Shown here piece after piece: positions 17,527 through 26,651 of a stretch of DNA of 64,000 bases; positions within the stretch are counted from its first letter, which is position 1; each line of letters opens with the position of its first letter. Below the pieces are notes generated by a model. That model ran no database searches. It was not told the origin of the DNA and saw only the letters and a list, made by a program, of their open reading frames with translations. Source of the stretch: Bacillota bacterium (lineage in GTDB: Bacteria; Bacillota; Clostridia; Acetivibrionales; DTU013); NCBI GenBank assembly GCA_023435305.1, contig JAEYRV010000004.1:1-64000 (forward strand), in the 5' to 3' direction. The translations under genes and the position numbers were made by a program.

Positions 17527-17548
17527 CGGCGGATGGGGGAAGTATCAA

Positions 17549-18949
17549 ATGGATGATAGTATCGGTATTTATATTCATATACCTTTTTGCAAATCAAAAT
17601 GTTTTTATTGCGATTTCAATTCTTACTCCGGCAGGGAACACCTTGCCGGTTCTTATTTTTCTGCTCTTGAGAATGAGATCGCTTCAAGAAGTGCTGCCAT
17701 TGGCAATCGCCGCGTGAGCACTGTATTCATTGGCGGGGGGACTCCGTCGCTTGTCAAACCGGATTATATAAGAGGATTGTTGGAGGTTTGCTCGAAGCAC
17801 CTTTGCATCGATAAGGACGCTGAAATAAGTATGGAGAGTAATCCAGGCACGCTTAGTTATGAGAATCTCAAGCTTTACAAAGAAATGGGGATCAATCGCC
17901 TGAGCATCGGACTGCAGGCCTGGCAGGACAGCCTTTTAAAGAGCATTGGCAGGATTCATGACAGGCAGCAGTTCATTGATAATCTGAATGCTGCTGTCGC
18001 GGCTGGGTTTGACAATATCAACATAGACCTGATCTTTGGTTTGCCTGGGCAGACATTCGACGATTGGGCAGAAACATTGGAGGCTGTTACGCAGTGGAGA
18101 GAAGCACAGGATACGCAGGAACCGTCCCCATTCATCCCGGCAAAGCGGAAAGAAGCTATTAAGCACCTTTCATGTTACAGCTTGAAAATTGAAGAGGGGA
18201 CAGTGTTGGGGGACAGACTTGAAGCAGGTACACTTGTGCCTGCCGATGATGATTTGGACAGGCAAATGTATCATTATGCTGTTGAGTTTCTTGCAAAGAA
18301 GGGATACAGGCATTATGAGATATCAAACTTCGCATTACCGGGTTATGAGTGCAGGCACAATCTAATTTATTGGAAGGCAAGGGAGTATGCGGGCTTTGGG
18401 GCAGGCGCCCATTCATACCTTGACTCAGTAAGATTCAACAACGTCAGTGATGTTGATGAGTATATTAAGGCTGTAGAAAGTATGACCAATAAAGCAAGCA
18501 GTGGCAACGGAACAAACTGTGAAGTCGGGGGCACACCTTCCTCAATGATCTCTAAGACGCTTCTGGGTGGCGGCCTGGCAGGTGATGAAGATGACAGTGT
18601 GCAGATCGGTGGGCTGTTTGAAGATAAACAGCGAATTGATAGGGCCGACGCAATGGCTGAATTTATGATACTTGGACTGAGACTGACTAATGGTGTAACT
18701 TCAACTGAGTTTGAAGAGCGGTTTGGAGAGAAACTTGAGGCGGTTTACGGAGACAAGCTGGAAAAATTGGTGCGCAAAGGTCTTGTTTCAGTCGAAAAAA
18801 GCATTGTTCACAAGGACTTCTTGACGTACAAGCTGACAAAAATGGGTCTTGATCTGGCAAACAGCGTTTTCGTCGAGTTTATTAGAATTCACTTGGATGA
18901 AATTTCAAGTAGGGGCAGCAATTTTGTAAAACAAGATGACATAATATAG
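17549..18949 (+). CDS. hemW: Radical SAM heme chaperone HemW (coproporphyrinogen oxidase-like)
   Basis: HemW is a radical SAM protein related to HemN. The family is thought to bind and deliver heme rather than oxidise coproporphyrinogen. The 4Fe-4S site is the CxxxCxxC of HIPFCKSKCFYCDF (residues about 11-24), and GGGTPS follows near residue 70. The start at 17549 has GGGGGAAG upstream. At 466 residues the protein is longer than usual. It has low-complexity insertions near residues 190 and 310-355. A foreign tail of about 22 residues after FVEF is encoded by the repeat element that begins inside the gene. The family normally ends about where FVEF lies, so function is probably kept. Confidence 0.92.
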   Translation: MDDSIGIYIHIPFCKSKCFYCDFNSYSGREHLAGSYFSALENEIASRSAAIGNRRVSTVFIGGGTPSLVKPDYIRGLLEVCSKHLCIDKDAEISMESNPGTLSYENLKLYKEMGINRLSIGLQAWQDSLLKSIGRIHDRQQFIDNLNAAVAAGFDNINIDLIFGLPGQTFDDWAETLEAVTQWREAQDTQEPSPFIPAKRKEAIKHLSCYSLKIEEGTVLGDRLEAGTLVPADDDLDRQMYHYAVEFLAKKGYRHYEISNFALPGYECRHNLIYWKAREYAGFGAGAHSYLDSVRFNNVSDVDEYIKAVESMTNKASSGNGTNCEVGGTPSSMISKTLLGGGLAGDEDDSVQIGGLFEDKQRIDRADAMAEFMILGLRLTNGVTSTEFEERFGEKLEAVYGDKLEKLVRKGLVSVEKSIVHKDFLTYKLTKMGLDLANSVFVEFIRIHLDEISSRGSNFVKQDDII

Positions 18950-19121
18950 AATATCTAGAATTATGACAACCATTTATAGAAAATAATCATCAAAATTGGG
19001 GTTTATCCTGCCCCTAATTGAAAAATCATCCAAGTGGACTGTGTCATGCTGCCCCTAATTGAAAAATCATCCAAGTAGACTGCGTCATGCTGCCCCTAAT
19101 TGAAAAATCATCCAAGTTGGC
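18889..19121 (+). repeat. 41-bp repeat element, family copy 2 (overlaps the 3' end of hemW)
   Basis: The element starts with an inverted head unit, ACTTGGATGAAATTTCAAGT then AGGGGCAG, which lies inside the last codons of hemW. About 60 bases are shared with the copy at 57.6 kb, ending near GATGACATAAT. After roughly 100 bases come direct units of GCCCCTAATTGAAAAATCAT then CCAAGT, starting at 19010, 19051 and 19092, exactly 41 bases apart. Head and tail units are in opposite orientation, so a large hairpin is possible. Confidence 0.88.
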
Positions 19122-19212
19122 AATGGCAACCCACTGCTATAACTTGATAATACAGACATGTCTCAGAAATGAAAACCAGAAAAAATTCTTCCCGAACTGG
19201 TGCGTTATAATC

Positions 19213-19277
19213 TTGACAAAAAAATTCCAAGGTGGTATTTTTATTATATGTTAGCACTCATCATCTTTGAGTGCTAA
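19213..19277 (+). promoter_or_regulatory. Promoter and CIRCE operator of the hrcA-grpE-dnaK-dnaJ operon
   Basis: TTGACA (19213-19218) and TATTTT (19236-19241) are 17 bases apart. Just downstream lies a perfect CIRCE element, TTAGCACTC (19251-19259), nine bases, GAGTGCTAA (19269-19277). HrcA, the first gene product, is known to bind CIRCE and repress the operon until heat or misfolded protein titrates GroEL. Confidence 0.95.
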
Positions 19278-19353
19278 CAAACAAATAATAAAGATGGTAC
19301 GTATATATAATATATTATGATAGTAGACTGGCTATTTTTCAGGGGTGTATGAG

Positions 19354-20406
19354 ATGATAATGGATGAGAGAAAAAAGCGTATACTTCAGGCCATCATCGA
19401 TGATTACATTGATACGGCCGAACCAATAGGATCAAGGACGATTGCCAGAAAGCACGAGCTTGGCCTTAGTTCCGCAACGATCAGAAATGAGATGGCGGAT
19501 CTCGAGGAAATGGGTTATCTTGCACAGCCTCATACATCCGCGGGCAGGGTGCCGTCGGATAAAGGCTACAGGCTGTATGTCGACAAGCTGATGCCGACAC
19601 ATGACCTGAAGGCGGAAGATATTGAAAAGCTGAGATCTGAAATGGAATTGAGGATAAATGAACTCAGCCAGCTTTTGAGACAGGCCTCGGCAGTTTTGTC
19701 GCGCTTCACCAAGTATACTTCGATGGCGATATCGCCTCAGCTCAGGGCCAGCACGATCAAAGCCATACAGGTGGTGCCAATAGAGCCAGGCAAGGCTTTG
19801 GTGATCGTGGTGAACAATGCTGACATTGTCCGCAATGGACTTGTCAAGATATCGGAGTATATCAAGCCGGAAGCGCTTATCAAGATATCGAATATTCTGA
19901 ACAACAAGCTTTCGGGGCTAGCGATACAGCAGGTGAATCTTCATATAATAAAGGATCTCGAGAGGGAGACAGGAGTACCCGGAGAAATATTGATGCCGAT
20001 ACTTGACGGCGCCGCAGATTGTATTGAGCAAATTGATAATCAGGAAGTATTTGTGGAGGGAACCACAAATATATTGAATTATCCGGAGTTCAGGGACGTG
20101 GTAAAGGCGAGGGAGTTTATGAGCATGATCGATGAGAAAACATCGATATGCAAGGCTTTGCTTGACAATGTCGCTCCTGAGGGGATCGTGGTGAGGATAG
20201 GCAATGAGAATGACCTTTCCGGCATAAAAGACTGCAGCCTGATCACGATAAATTACAATATAGCGGGCACTCTCAACGGTACTATAGGCATAATCGGGCC
20301 GACTAGAATGGAATACCCAAAGGTAATATCCTCATTGAGGTATGTAAGAAAGATTGTAAGTGATGAGATCAACAGGCTCATGGGACAGGAACCAGGTTCA
20401 GGGTAA
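19354..20406 (+). CDS. hrcA: Heat-inducible transcription repressor HrcA
   Basis: HrcA represses class I heat-shock genes by binding CIRCE operators; GroEL keeps it active. The N-terminal winged-helix DNA-binding domain contains RKKRILQAIIDDYIDTAEPI and GLSSATIRNEMADLEEMGYL. TSAGRVPSDKGYRLYVD follows near residue 60. The C-terminal GAF-like domain ends with IGIIGPTRMEYPKVISSLRY. The 350-residue length fits. The start at 19354 is preferred because AGGGG lies 8 bases upstream; a GTG at 19345 and an ATG at 19360 are alternatives. Its own CIRCE lies 77 bases upstream, giving autoregulation. Confidence 0.96.
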   Translation: MIMDERKKRILQAIIDDYIDTAEPIGSRTIARKHELGLSSATIRNEMADLEEMGYLAQPHTSAGRVPSDKGYRLYVDKLMPTHDLKAEDIEKLRSEMELRINELSQLLRQASAVLSRFTKYTSMAISPQLRASTIKAIQVVPIEPGKALVIVVNNADIVRNGLVKISEYIKPEALIKISNILNNKLSGLAIQQVNLHIIKDLERETGVPGEILMPILDGAADCIEQIDNQEVFVEGTTNILNYPEFRDVVKAREFMSMIDEKTSICKALLDNVAPEGIVVRIGNENDLSGIKDCSLITINYNIAGTLNGTIGIIGPTRMEYPKVISSLRYVRKIVSDEINRLMGQEPGSG

Positions 20407-20486
20407 TAGTGTGGCGCCGAGCTCAGGGTAATAGTCCGGCGCTGGCAGAAAACAGAAAATATTTTATCAAAGGATGAGTTGAAGAA

Positions 20487-21152
20487 ATGGGAGAAAAGAA
20501 GCAGCATATGAAGTCGGAAGAATTCAAACCGGAAAATGCAGCCGAAGTCGACAATTCTAGCGCAGACACCGGCGTAACAGCAGACACCGGCGAAGCAGCA
20601 GGCAAAGCAGCCGGCAGCAGTGAAGCAGCAGGCAAGGATGGAGCTGGGGCTGTTGGTACGGCAGAGGATGTTAAGACTCTGACAAATGAACTTGAGACTG
20701 TAAAAAAGGAATTGGAAGATAAATCGAAGAAGTGCGAAGAGTATCTGGACAAACTTCAAAGAACAGCTGCAGAGTTTGATAACTTCAAAAGAAGATCGGT
20801 AAAAGAGAAGGAAGCGCTTTATGTCGATGCTGTCAGTGATGTGATCGGATCGTTACTGCCGGTCATCGATAATGTAGAGAGAGCATTGCAGGCGATTTCC
20901 GCCGACAGCACAGCCGAGTCGCTGAAGAACGGCGTTGAAATGGTGTTCAGGCAGTTCGGAGAAGTGTTGAAAAATGTCGGTGTCGAGGAGATAAAGGCAG
21001 TGAACGAAACATTTGATCCCATGCTGCACAATGCTGTCATGCATGTGGAGGACGATTCGCTGGGGCACAGTGTGGTCGTCGAAGAGTTCCAAAAGGGCTA
21101 CAGGTACAAGGAGAAGGTCATTCGTTACAGCATGGTCAAAGTAGCTAACTGA
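20487..21152 (+). CDS. grpE: Nucleotide exchange factor GrpE
   Basis: GrpE releases ADP from DnaK in the cytoplasmic chaperone cycle. After an acidic, Ala/Gly-rich disordered N-terminus of about 70 residues, a long coiled coil (about 72-115: ETVKKELEDKSKKCEEYLDK) leads into the conserved FDNFKRRSVKEKE. The C-terminal beta domain contains GVEEIKAVNETFDPMLHNAV and ends GYRYKEKVIRYSMVKVAN, the typical family ending. The N-terminal Ala-Ser-Gly segment looks repeat-expanded. The 80-base gap after hrcA holds a short direct repeat, CAGGGTAATAG, twice. Confidence 0.96.
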   Translation: MGEKKQHMKSEEFKPENAAEVDNSSADTGVTADTGEAAGKAAGSSEAAGKDGAGAVGTAEDVKTLTNELETVKKELEDKSKKCEEYLDKLQRTAAEFDNFKRRSVKEKEALYVDAVSDVIGSLLPVIDNVERALQAISADSTAESLKNGVEMVFRQFGEVLKNVGVEEIKAVNETFDPMLHNAVMHVEDDSLGHSVVVEEFQKGYRYKEKVIRYSMVKVAN

Positions 21153-21204
21153 GAAAAAATATTTAATATAACATATTTTAATTCAACACTGGGAGGGAAA
21201 AATT

Positions 21205-23079
21205 ATGGCAAAAGTAATAGGTATAGATCTGGGTACGACCAATTCGTGTGTAGCCGTTATGGAAGGCGGAGAACCGGTCGTTATACCAAATCCCGAGGGA
21301 AATAGAACCACACCGTCCGTAGTCGCGTTTTCAAAGACAGGTGAAAGACTTGTTGGACAGGTGGCGAAGAGACAGGCGATCACCAATCCTGAGAGAACTG
21401 TCATATCCATCAAAAGAGATATGGGTACGGACAAGAAGGTAAGAATAGATGATAAAGCCTATACACCGCAGGAAATATCGGCAATGGTCCTTCAAAAGAT
21501 GAAGGCCGATGCTGAAGCATATCTGGGAGAGACAGTGACACAGGCAGTTATTACTGTTCCTGCATATTTCAGTGACTCGCAAAGACAGGCCACAAAGGAT
21601 GCCGGCAAGATCGCAGGCCTTGAGGTCATGAGGATAATAAACGAGCCTACGGCTGCAGCGCTTGCGTACGGACTCGACAAAGAGCATGATCAGAAGATCA
21701 TGGTGTATGACCTTGGCGGAGGCACCTTCGACGTATCGATCCTTGAAATAGGCGACGGCGTTTTCGAAGTACTGGCAACACACGGAAATAACAAGCTCGG
21801 CGGAGATGATTTTGACCAGAGGGTCATGGATTATCTTGCTGACGCATTCAAGAGAGAGAACGGAATCGATCTGAGAAATGACAAGATGGCGATGCAGCGT
21901 TTGAAGGAAGCCGCAGAGAAGGCAAAAATCGAGCTTTCAGGTGTTGCGACCTCAAATATCAACCTGCCGTTCATCACAGCTGACGCAACCGGACCGAAGC
22001 ATCTTGATGTAACACTTACAAGAGCAAAGTTTGATGAGCTTACAGCAGATTTGGTCGAGAAAACTATGGGACCCACAAGACAGGCTATGTCGGATGCCGG
22101 GCTCACTCCTGATAAAGTAGACAAGATACTGCTCGTCGGCGGTTCCACAAGGATACCGGCCGTTCAGGAAGCGGTCAAGAAATATCTCGGAAAAGAACCC
22201 TTCAAGGGCATCAATCCTGACGAGTGTGTAGCTGTTGGCGCAGCTATTCAGGCCGGAGTTCTGACAGGCGAAGTCAAAGACCTGCTGTTGTTGGATGTTA
22301 CTCCGCTGTCACTTGGTATAGAGACACTGGGAGGCGTATTTACTAAGCTGATAGACAGAAATACCACGATTCCTACAAAGAAGAGCCAGACATTCTCCAC
22401 TGCTGCTGACGGACAGACAAGTGTCGAGGTTCACGTGCTGCAGGGCGAAAGAGAAATGGCGCAGTACAACAAGACGCTGGGCAGATTCCAGCTCACAGGT
22501 ATTCCGCCGGCGCCGAGGGGAGTTCCGCAGATTGAGGTTTCATTCGATATCGATGCTAACGGTATTGTGCATGTGTCCGCGAAGGATCTGGGTACGGGCA
22601 ATGAACAGAAGGTGACTATTACTGCTTCTACGAACCTTTCTGACGCAGACATTGAAAATGCAGTCAAGGAAGCCGAGAAATTCGCATCCGAGGACAAAAA
22701 GCGCAAGGAAGAGATCGAGATCAGGAACAATGCCGATTCCATGGTGTATCAGTCCGAAAAGACATTGAAGGATCTTGGCGACAAGCTTGGCAGCGATGAC
22801 AAGGCAAAGATCGAGACTGAGATTAACAATGTGAAGGAAGCTCTGAAGGGCACCGACAACGACAAGATCAAAACTGCTACAGAGGCTTTGACTCAGGCAT
22901 TCTACGATATATCCTCCAAGATTTATCAGCAGAATCCGGGTGCAGCTGGCGGCCCGAATCCAGGCGCAGGCTTCGACGGCGGAGCAGGCGGCTTTGGCGG
23001 CGGACCTGATGCAGGCCCCGGCGCAGGTCAGGACAATGTTTATGATGCTGACTACAAGGTAGTGGATGATGACAAGTAA
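21205..23079 (+). CDS. dnaK: Molecular chaperone DnaK (Hsp70)
   Basis: DnaK is an ATP-driven chaperone for nascent and misfolded proteins. The N-terminal ATPase domain starts with IGIDLGTTNSCVAVMEGG and contains VYDLGGGTFDVSIL and ILLVGGSTRIPAVQEAV. The substrate-binding domain follows, with LLLDVTPLSLGIETLGGVFT marking the linker region (about residues 360-380). The C-terminal lid ends in a Gly/Pro-rich disordered tail finishing DADYKVVDDDK. The 624 residues are typical of Firmicutes. The start ATG has GGGAGGG upstream. It belongs to the CIRCE-controlled operon. Confidence 0.98.
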   Translation: MAKVIGIDLGTTNSCVAVMEGGEPVVIPNPEGNRTTPSVVAFSKTGERLVGQVAKRQAITNPERTVISIKRDMGTDKKVRIDDKAYTPQEISAMVLQKMKADAEAYLGETVTQAVITVPAYFSDSQRQATKDAGKIAGLEVMRIINEPTAAALAYGLDKEHDQKIMVYDLGGGTFDVSILEIGDGVFEVLATHGNNKLGGDDFDQRVMDYLADAFKRENGIDLRNDKMAMQRLKEAAEKAKIELSGVATSNINLPFITADATGPKHLDVTLTRAKFDELTADLVEKTMGPTRQAMSDAGLTPDKVDKILLVGGSTRIPAVQEAVKKYLGKEPFKGINPDECVAVGAAIQAGVLTGEVKDLLLLDVTPLSLGIETLGGVFTKLIDRNTTIPTKKSQTFSTAADGQTSVEVHVLQGEREMAQYNKTLGRFQLTGIPPAPRGVPQIEVSFDIDANGIVHVSAKDLGTGNEQKVTITASTNLSDADIENAVKEAEKFASEDKKRKEEIEIRNNADSMVYQSEKTLKDLGDKLGSDDKAKIETEINNVKEALKGTDNDKIKTATEALTQAFYDISSKIYQQNPGAAGGPNPGAGFDGGAGGFGGGPDAGPGAGQDNVYDADYKVVDDDK

Positions 23080-23132
23080 TAATGATACAAATGCGTTTTA
23101 ACATGTTGCACAAATTGCAGAAATAAAGATAT

Positions 23133-23306
23133 AATAAGACGGACTGAATAAGTCCGTCTTATTGAAACGCAAAAAGGAAATGAAATTATTCTACAAACAA
23201 ATAATTTCATTTTGAACAAGGCGTTATAATAAGCCGGGACTGAATAAGTCCGTCTTATTGAAACGCAATAAGGAAATGAAAGGGGACAGCTCATGTGTCC
23301 CCTTTT
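23133..23306 (+). terminator. Three consecutive hairpins between dnaK and dnaJ
   Basis: Hairpin 1 has AATAAGACGGACT (23133-23145) pairing perfectly with its partner at 23151-23163. Hairpin 2, TGAAATTATT/AATAATTTCA (23181-23209), is followed by TTTT. Hairpin 3, GGGGACA/TGTCCCC (23282-23302), is also followed by TTTT. A segment beginning GACTGAATAAGTCCGTCTTA occurs twice, about 97 bases apart (near 23142 and 23239). They probably reduce transcription into dnaJ. Confidence 0.7.
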
Positions 23307-23344
23307 GATGAGTTTTCAAATAGTGTGATAGGAGTTGTTGAAGG

Positions 23345-24490
23345 TTGCCGCAGTCCAAGAGAGATTATTATGAGGTGCTGGAGGTTGGCAGGGACGCTTC
23401 GGATACCGATTTAAAAAAGGCATACAGGAAGCTTGCGAAGCAGTATCATCCCGATGTCAACCCAGGTGATAAAAATGCAGAGGCAAAATTCAAAGAGGTA
23501 AATGAAGCATACGAGGTGCTGAGCGATTCTCAGAAGAAGGCCAGGTATGACCAGTATGGCCATGCCGGAGTCGATCCCAACAGCTTCGGCGGAGCCGGTG
23601 CAGGCTTTGGAGATTTTGATTTCGGAGGCATTGGCGATATATTCGAGTCGTTTTTCGGCGGCGGAGGATTTGGACGTTCGTCCAGAAGCCGTTCCGGGCC
23701 GCAGAAGGGCGCTGATCTCAAATATTCCATGCAGCTTACCTTTGAAGAAGCAGCATTTGGAGTCGAAAAAGAAATCAGCATAAACAGGCATGAGAACTGC
23801 GGCAATTGCAGCGGTACGGGAGCAAAGCCAGGCACCAGTCCCGAGACCTGCAAGCATTGTAATGGTACAGGGCAGGTACAATTCAAGCAGAGCACTCCTT
23901 TTGGACAATTTGTCAATGTAAAGACCTGTGATGTCTGCCGAGGTGAGGGCAAGATAATAACGAACCCATGCCCGGATTGCAGTGGAAAAGGCAAGGTCAA
24001 AAAGGTTGTTAAGAGGACTATTAATATTCCGGCAGGTATAGATGACGGGCAGACCATCTCCCTGAGGGGAGAAGGTGAACCGGGTTCCAAAGGCGGGCCT
24101 TCAGGCGACGTTTATATCACTGTTGCTGTTAAGCCCCATGCTATTTTCAAAAGGCAGGGCAATGATGTGGTATGCGAGATGCCGATCACATTTGTCCAGG
24201 CTGCGCTGGGTGCAGAGCTGGAGGTGCCGACACTGGACGGAAAGGTGAAGTACAGCATACCGGAGGGCACACAGACTGGCTCGATCTTCAGGCTGAAGAG
24301 CAAGGGCATCCCGTATCTGAGAGGAAACGGCAGGGGAGATCAGTATGTCAAGGTGGAGATCGATGTGCCCAAGAAGCTCAATGAAAAGCAGAAAGAGGTG
24401 CTCAGGCAATTTGCCGATATAAGCGGCGACGATGTATATGAGCAGCGCAAGGGCTTTTTTGACAAGATGAAGGATGCACTTGGAATGTGA
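23345..24490 (+). CDS. dnaJ: Chaperone protein DnaJ (Hsp40)
   Basis: DnaJ delivers substrates to DnaK and stimulates its ATPase. The J domain contains the essential HPD in QYHPDVNPGD (about residues 33-35). A Gly/Phe-rich region follows, then four zinc-binding CxxCxGxG units: CGNCSGTG, CKHCNGTG, CDVCRGEG and CPDCSGKG. The C-terminal substrate-binding domains complete a 381-residue protein. The start is a TTG (PQSKRDYYEVLEVG follows), with GGAG about 10 bases upstream. The weak start and the hairpins before the gene suggest lower expression than dnaK. Confidence 0.97.
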   Translation: MPQSKRDYYEVLEVGRDASDTDLKKAYRKLAKQYHPDVNPGDKNAEAKFKEVNEAYEVLSDSQKKARYDQYGHAGVDPNSFGGAGAGFGDFDFGGIGDIFESFFGGGGFGRSSRSRSGPQKGADLKYSMQLTFEEAAFGVEKEISINRHENCGNCSGTGAKPGTSPETCKHCNGTGQVQFKQSTPFGQFVNVKTCDVCRGEGKIITNPCPDCSGKGKVKKVVKRTINIPAGIDDGQTISLRGEGEPGSKGGPSGDVYITVAVKPHAIFKRQGNDVVCEMPITFVQAALGAELEVPTLDGKVKYSIPEGTQTGSIFRLKSKGIPYLRGNGRGDQYVKVEIDVPKKLNEKQKEVLRQFADISGDDVYEQRKGFFDKMKDALGM

Positions 24491-24556
24491 AATGTGGCTG
24501 GCAGAGGGCTTTATGCTGCCGGCTTCTTACATAACAGCGGAATTTAGAAATATGCA

Positions 24557-24650
24557 GAGCTAGGGAATACACGGAGCTAAGGAATACACGGAGTCAAGAA
24601 ATTCACGGAGCTAAGGAATACACGGAGTCAAGAAATTCACGGAATTAAGT
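24557..24650 (+). repeat. 17-bp tandem repeat upstream of prmA
   Basis: Five units of GAGCTAAGGAATACACG, alternating with GAGTCAAGAAATTCACG, start at 24557, 24574, 24591, 24608 and 24625; a degenerate sixth starts at 24642. Each unit junction reads CACGGAG, close to the real ribosome binding site ATGGAGG of prmA that follows at once. Confidence 0.85.
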
Positions 24651-24669
24651 TTTACATGGAGGCTCGTTT

Positions 24670-25614
24670 ATGAAGTGGACAGAGGTATACATCAAAACAA
24701 CAGAAGAGGCAAGTGACGCAATATCCGAGATGCTTACAACGATAGGCGCGGGCGGCGTGGTCATAGAGGATCCCAATGAGATCAGGAGGCAGATCGAAAG
24801 CCCCGGTTCTCTGGATTATGCCGATCAGGACTTCATGGATTCACTGGGAACGGAAGTAACGATCAAGGCATATTTTAACGAAGAACACATGCCTGATGAG
24901 CTGGCTGTGCTGATCAAGGAGAAGCTCAGCTTTATTTCACAGTTCCTTGATGTCGGGCAGGGCTACACCGGATATGAGAGAGTTGATGACGAGGACTGGG
25001 CTACGGCCTGGAAAAAGCATTATAAGCCGTTTCACATCTCTGAGAGCGTGGTGATCAAGCCAAGCTGGGAGGAATATGAAAAACAGGACGGCGAGATCGT
25101 TATAGAGCTGGATCCGGGAATGGCCTTCGGCACGGGTACTCATGAAACCACGAGGCTTTGTTCACAGTTGCTCGAAAGGTATGTCAAAAAGGGCGACAAT
25201 GTAATGGATGTAGGCTGCGGGACAGGGATACTCTCCATTATTGCACTTAAGCTGGGAGCCAATAAAGTTACGGCTGTCGATATCGATGAGGTCGCTGTCA
25301 GGGTCACTCGTGAGAATTGTGTGATTAATGGCGTGCAGGACGGCATTTCTGTGAGCAAGGGCGTACTTGCCGATCTGGAGCCGGAAAAAGCAGATATTAT
25401 GGTAGCAAACATAATTGCCGATGTTATTATCGGTATTTCTTCACAGGTGCCGGAATACCTGAAAAAAGGCGGCATCCTTCTTACCTCCGGGATAATCAGG
25501 GAGAGGAAGGAAGAAGTGATCAGGACCTATACAGAAAATGGCTTTGAGTTTGTCAGTATCGATGAAATGGGCGAATGGGTGGCGATAGTTTTTAAATGTC
25601 AAGATTCTTTGTAA
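24670..25614 (+). CDS. prmA: Ribosomal protein L11 methyltransferase
   Basis: PrmA methylates lysines and the N-terminus of ribosomal protein L11 using S-adenosylmethionine. An N-terminal substrate-recognition domain (about 1-120) is followed by the Rossmann methyltransferase core. The core has LDPGMAFGTGTHETTRL (about 140-156), motif I VMDVGCGTGILSI (about 179) and VANIIADVI. The 314-residue length matches the family. ATGGAGG stands 9 bases before the ATG. rsmE begins 19 bases before its stop codon, so the two are translationally coupled. dnaJ-prmA-rsmE is a common order in Firmicutes. Confidence 0.96.
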   Translation: MKWTEVYIKTTEEASDAISEMLTTIGAGGVVIEDPNEIRRQIESPGSLDYADQDFMDSLGTEVTIKAYFNEEHMPDELAVLIKEKLSFISQFLDVGQGYTGYERVDDEDWATAWKKHYKPFHISESVVIKPSWEEYEKQDGEIVIELDPGMAFGTGTHETTRLCSQLLERYVKKGDNVMDVGCGTGILSIIALKLGANKVTAVDIDEVAVRVTRENCVINGVQDGISVSKGVLADLEPEKADIMVANIIADVIIGISSQVPEYLKKGGILLTSGIIRERKEEVIRTYTENGFEFVSIDEMGEWVAIVFKCQDSL

Positions 25615-26435
25615 AAACCGAACCTTCAGACCTTCAGAATGGTCTTATCGTTATAACAGGTGAGGATGTCAAGCATATAGCAAGCGTCCTTAGAGCCAGG
25701 CCGGGCGATGCTTTGGAGCTCTGCGACGGAGAAGGCACGGATTATGATGCCGTTATTGAGCAGATGACCAAGGAAAGCGTGATCACACGGATCAAGGGCT
25801 CAAAGGCTAACAATACTGAGGCGCCTATTGATATAACTCTGTTTCAGGGGATACCCAAGTCGGATAAAATGGATTTTATCATTCAGAAGTGTGTTGAACT
25901 GGGCGTGAACAGGTTTGTTCCGGTGACTGCAGCAAGATCGGTAGTCAAGTTCAAGGATGCCAGGGATGCGGCCGCAAAGACAACAAGATGGGAACGTATA
26001 GCACATGAGGCGGCGAAGCAGTGCGGCAGGGGAAGGTTACCTGTTGTGGAAGAGCCAATGGGACTGCAACAAGCGCTGAAGCTGGCTGATGAGTGCGGCC
26101 TGAAGCTGCTGCCTTATGAGGAAGAGATAGAGGGCGGCCTGCGCAATGTGCTAGCCAGCTACATCAGAGCCATTTCAGGAGACACTGAGATGAGGACAAC
26201 AGAAAATCTGGCTTGTGAAACACAGACTATAGCAAATCAGACTTCAGATTTGCGGAAAATCGCAATATTTATCGGCCCCGAAGGCGGTTTCGAAAGATCG
26301 GAGACTGAAAAGGCGGTTCAGAGCGGCTTTAAATCAGTGAAGCTGGGACCCCGGATATTGCGGACTGAAACCGCAGGTATCGCGGTCGCGTCTATTGTGA
26401 TGTATGAGTTGGGAGACATGGGCGGAGCTGTTTGA
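25596..26435 (+). CDS. rsmE: 16S rRNA (uracil-1498-N3)-methyltransferase
   Basis: RsmE methylates U1498 of 16S rRNA; it is a dimeric SPOUT-fold enzyme. The N-terminal PUA-like domain covers about residues 1-75. The knot region includes GPEGGFERSE (about 228) and LGPRILRTETAGIAV at the C-terminus, the hallmark of the family. An insertion of about 30 residues before this motif (around ISGDTEMRTTENLACETQ) makes it slightly longer than usual. The start overlaps prmA by 19 bases. Confidence 0.94.
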   Translation: MSRFFVKTEPSDLQNGLIVITGEDVKHIASVLRARPGDALELCDGEGTDYDAVIEQMTKESVITRIKGSKANNTEAPIDITLFQGIPKSDKMDFIIQKCVELGVNRFVPVTAARSVVKFKDARDAAAKTTRWERIAHEAAKQCGRGRLPVVEEPMGLQQALKLADECGLKLLPYEEEIEGGLRNVLASYIRAISGDTEMRTTENLACETQTIANQTSDLRKIAIFIGPEGGFERSETEKAVQSGFKSVKLGPRILRTETAGIAVASIVMYELGDMGGAV

Positions 26436-26608
26436 GGCAGTAATGGTATTGTGGCAGACGATTAGCCTGGATGATGTCGGGACAGCTGAAAAGCCTGGAT
26501 GGTATCAGTGCAGTTAAATTAAACACCATAGAAAACATGAGTAAAACGGAGATAACCGCAAATAATTTATAAAAAATAATGAAACAGCCTTTTAATTGGC
26601 AGAGATTG

Positions 26609-26617
26609 TGTTATAAT
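26609..26617 (+). promoter_or_regulatory. Extended -10 promoter upstream of yicC
   Basis: TGTTATAAT, with TATAAT at 26612-26617, lies 35 bases before yicC. No good -35 box is seen. The gap from 26436 shows no hairpin I trust. Confidence 0.5.
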
Positions 26618-26651
26618 ACCTATTGAATATGGCAGAAGGGTAAAATAATTT

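Noticed and set aside
20423..20759. Minus-strand open frames opposite the grpE N-terminus
   Set aside because: They mirror the Ala/Gly-rich grpE segment and carry no gene signals.
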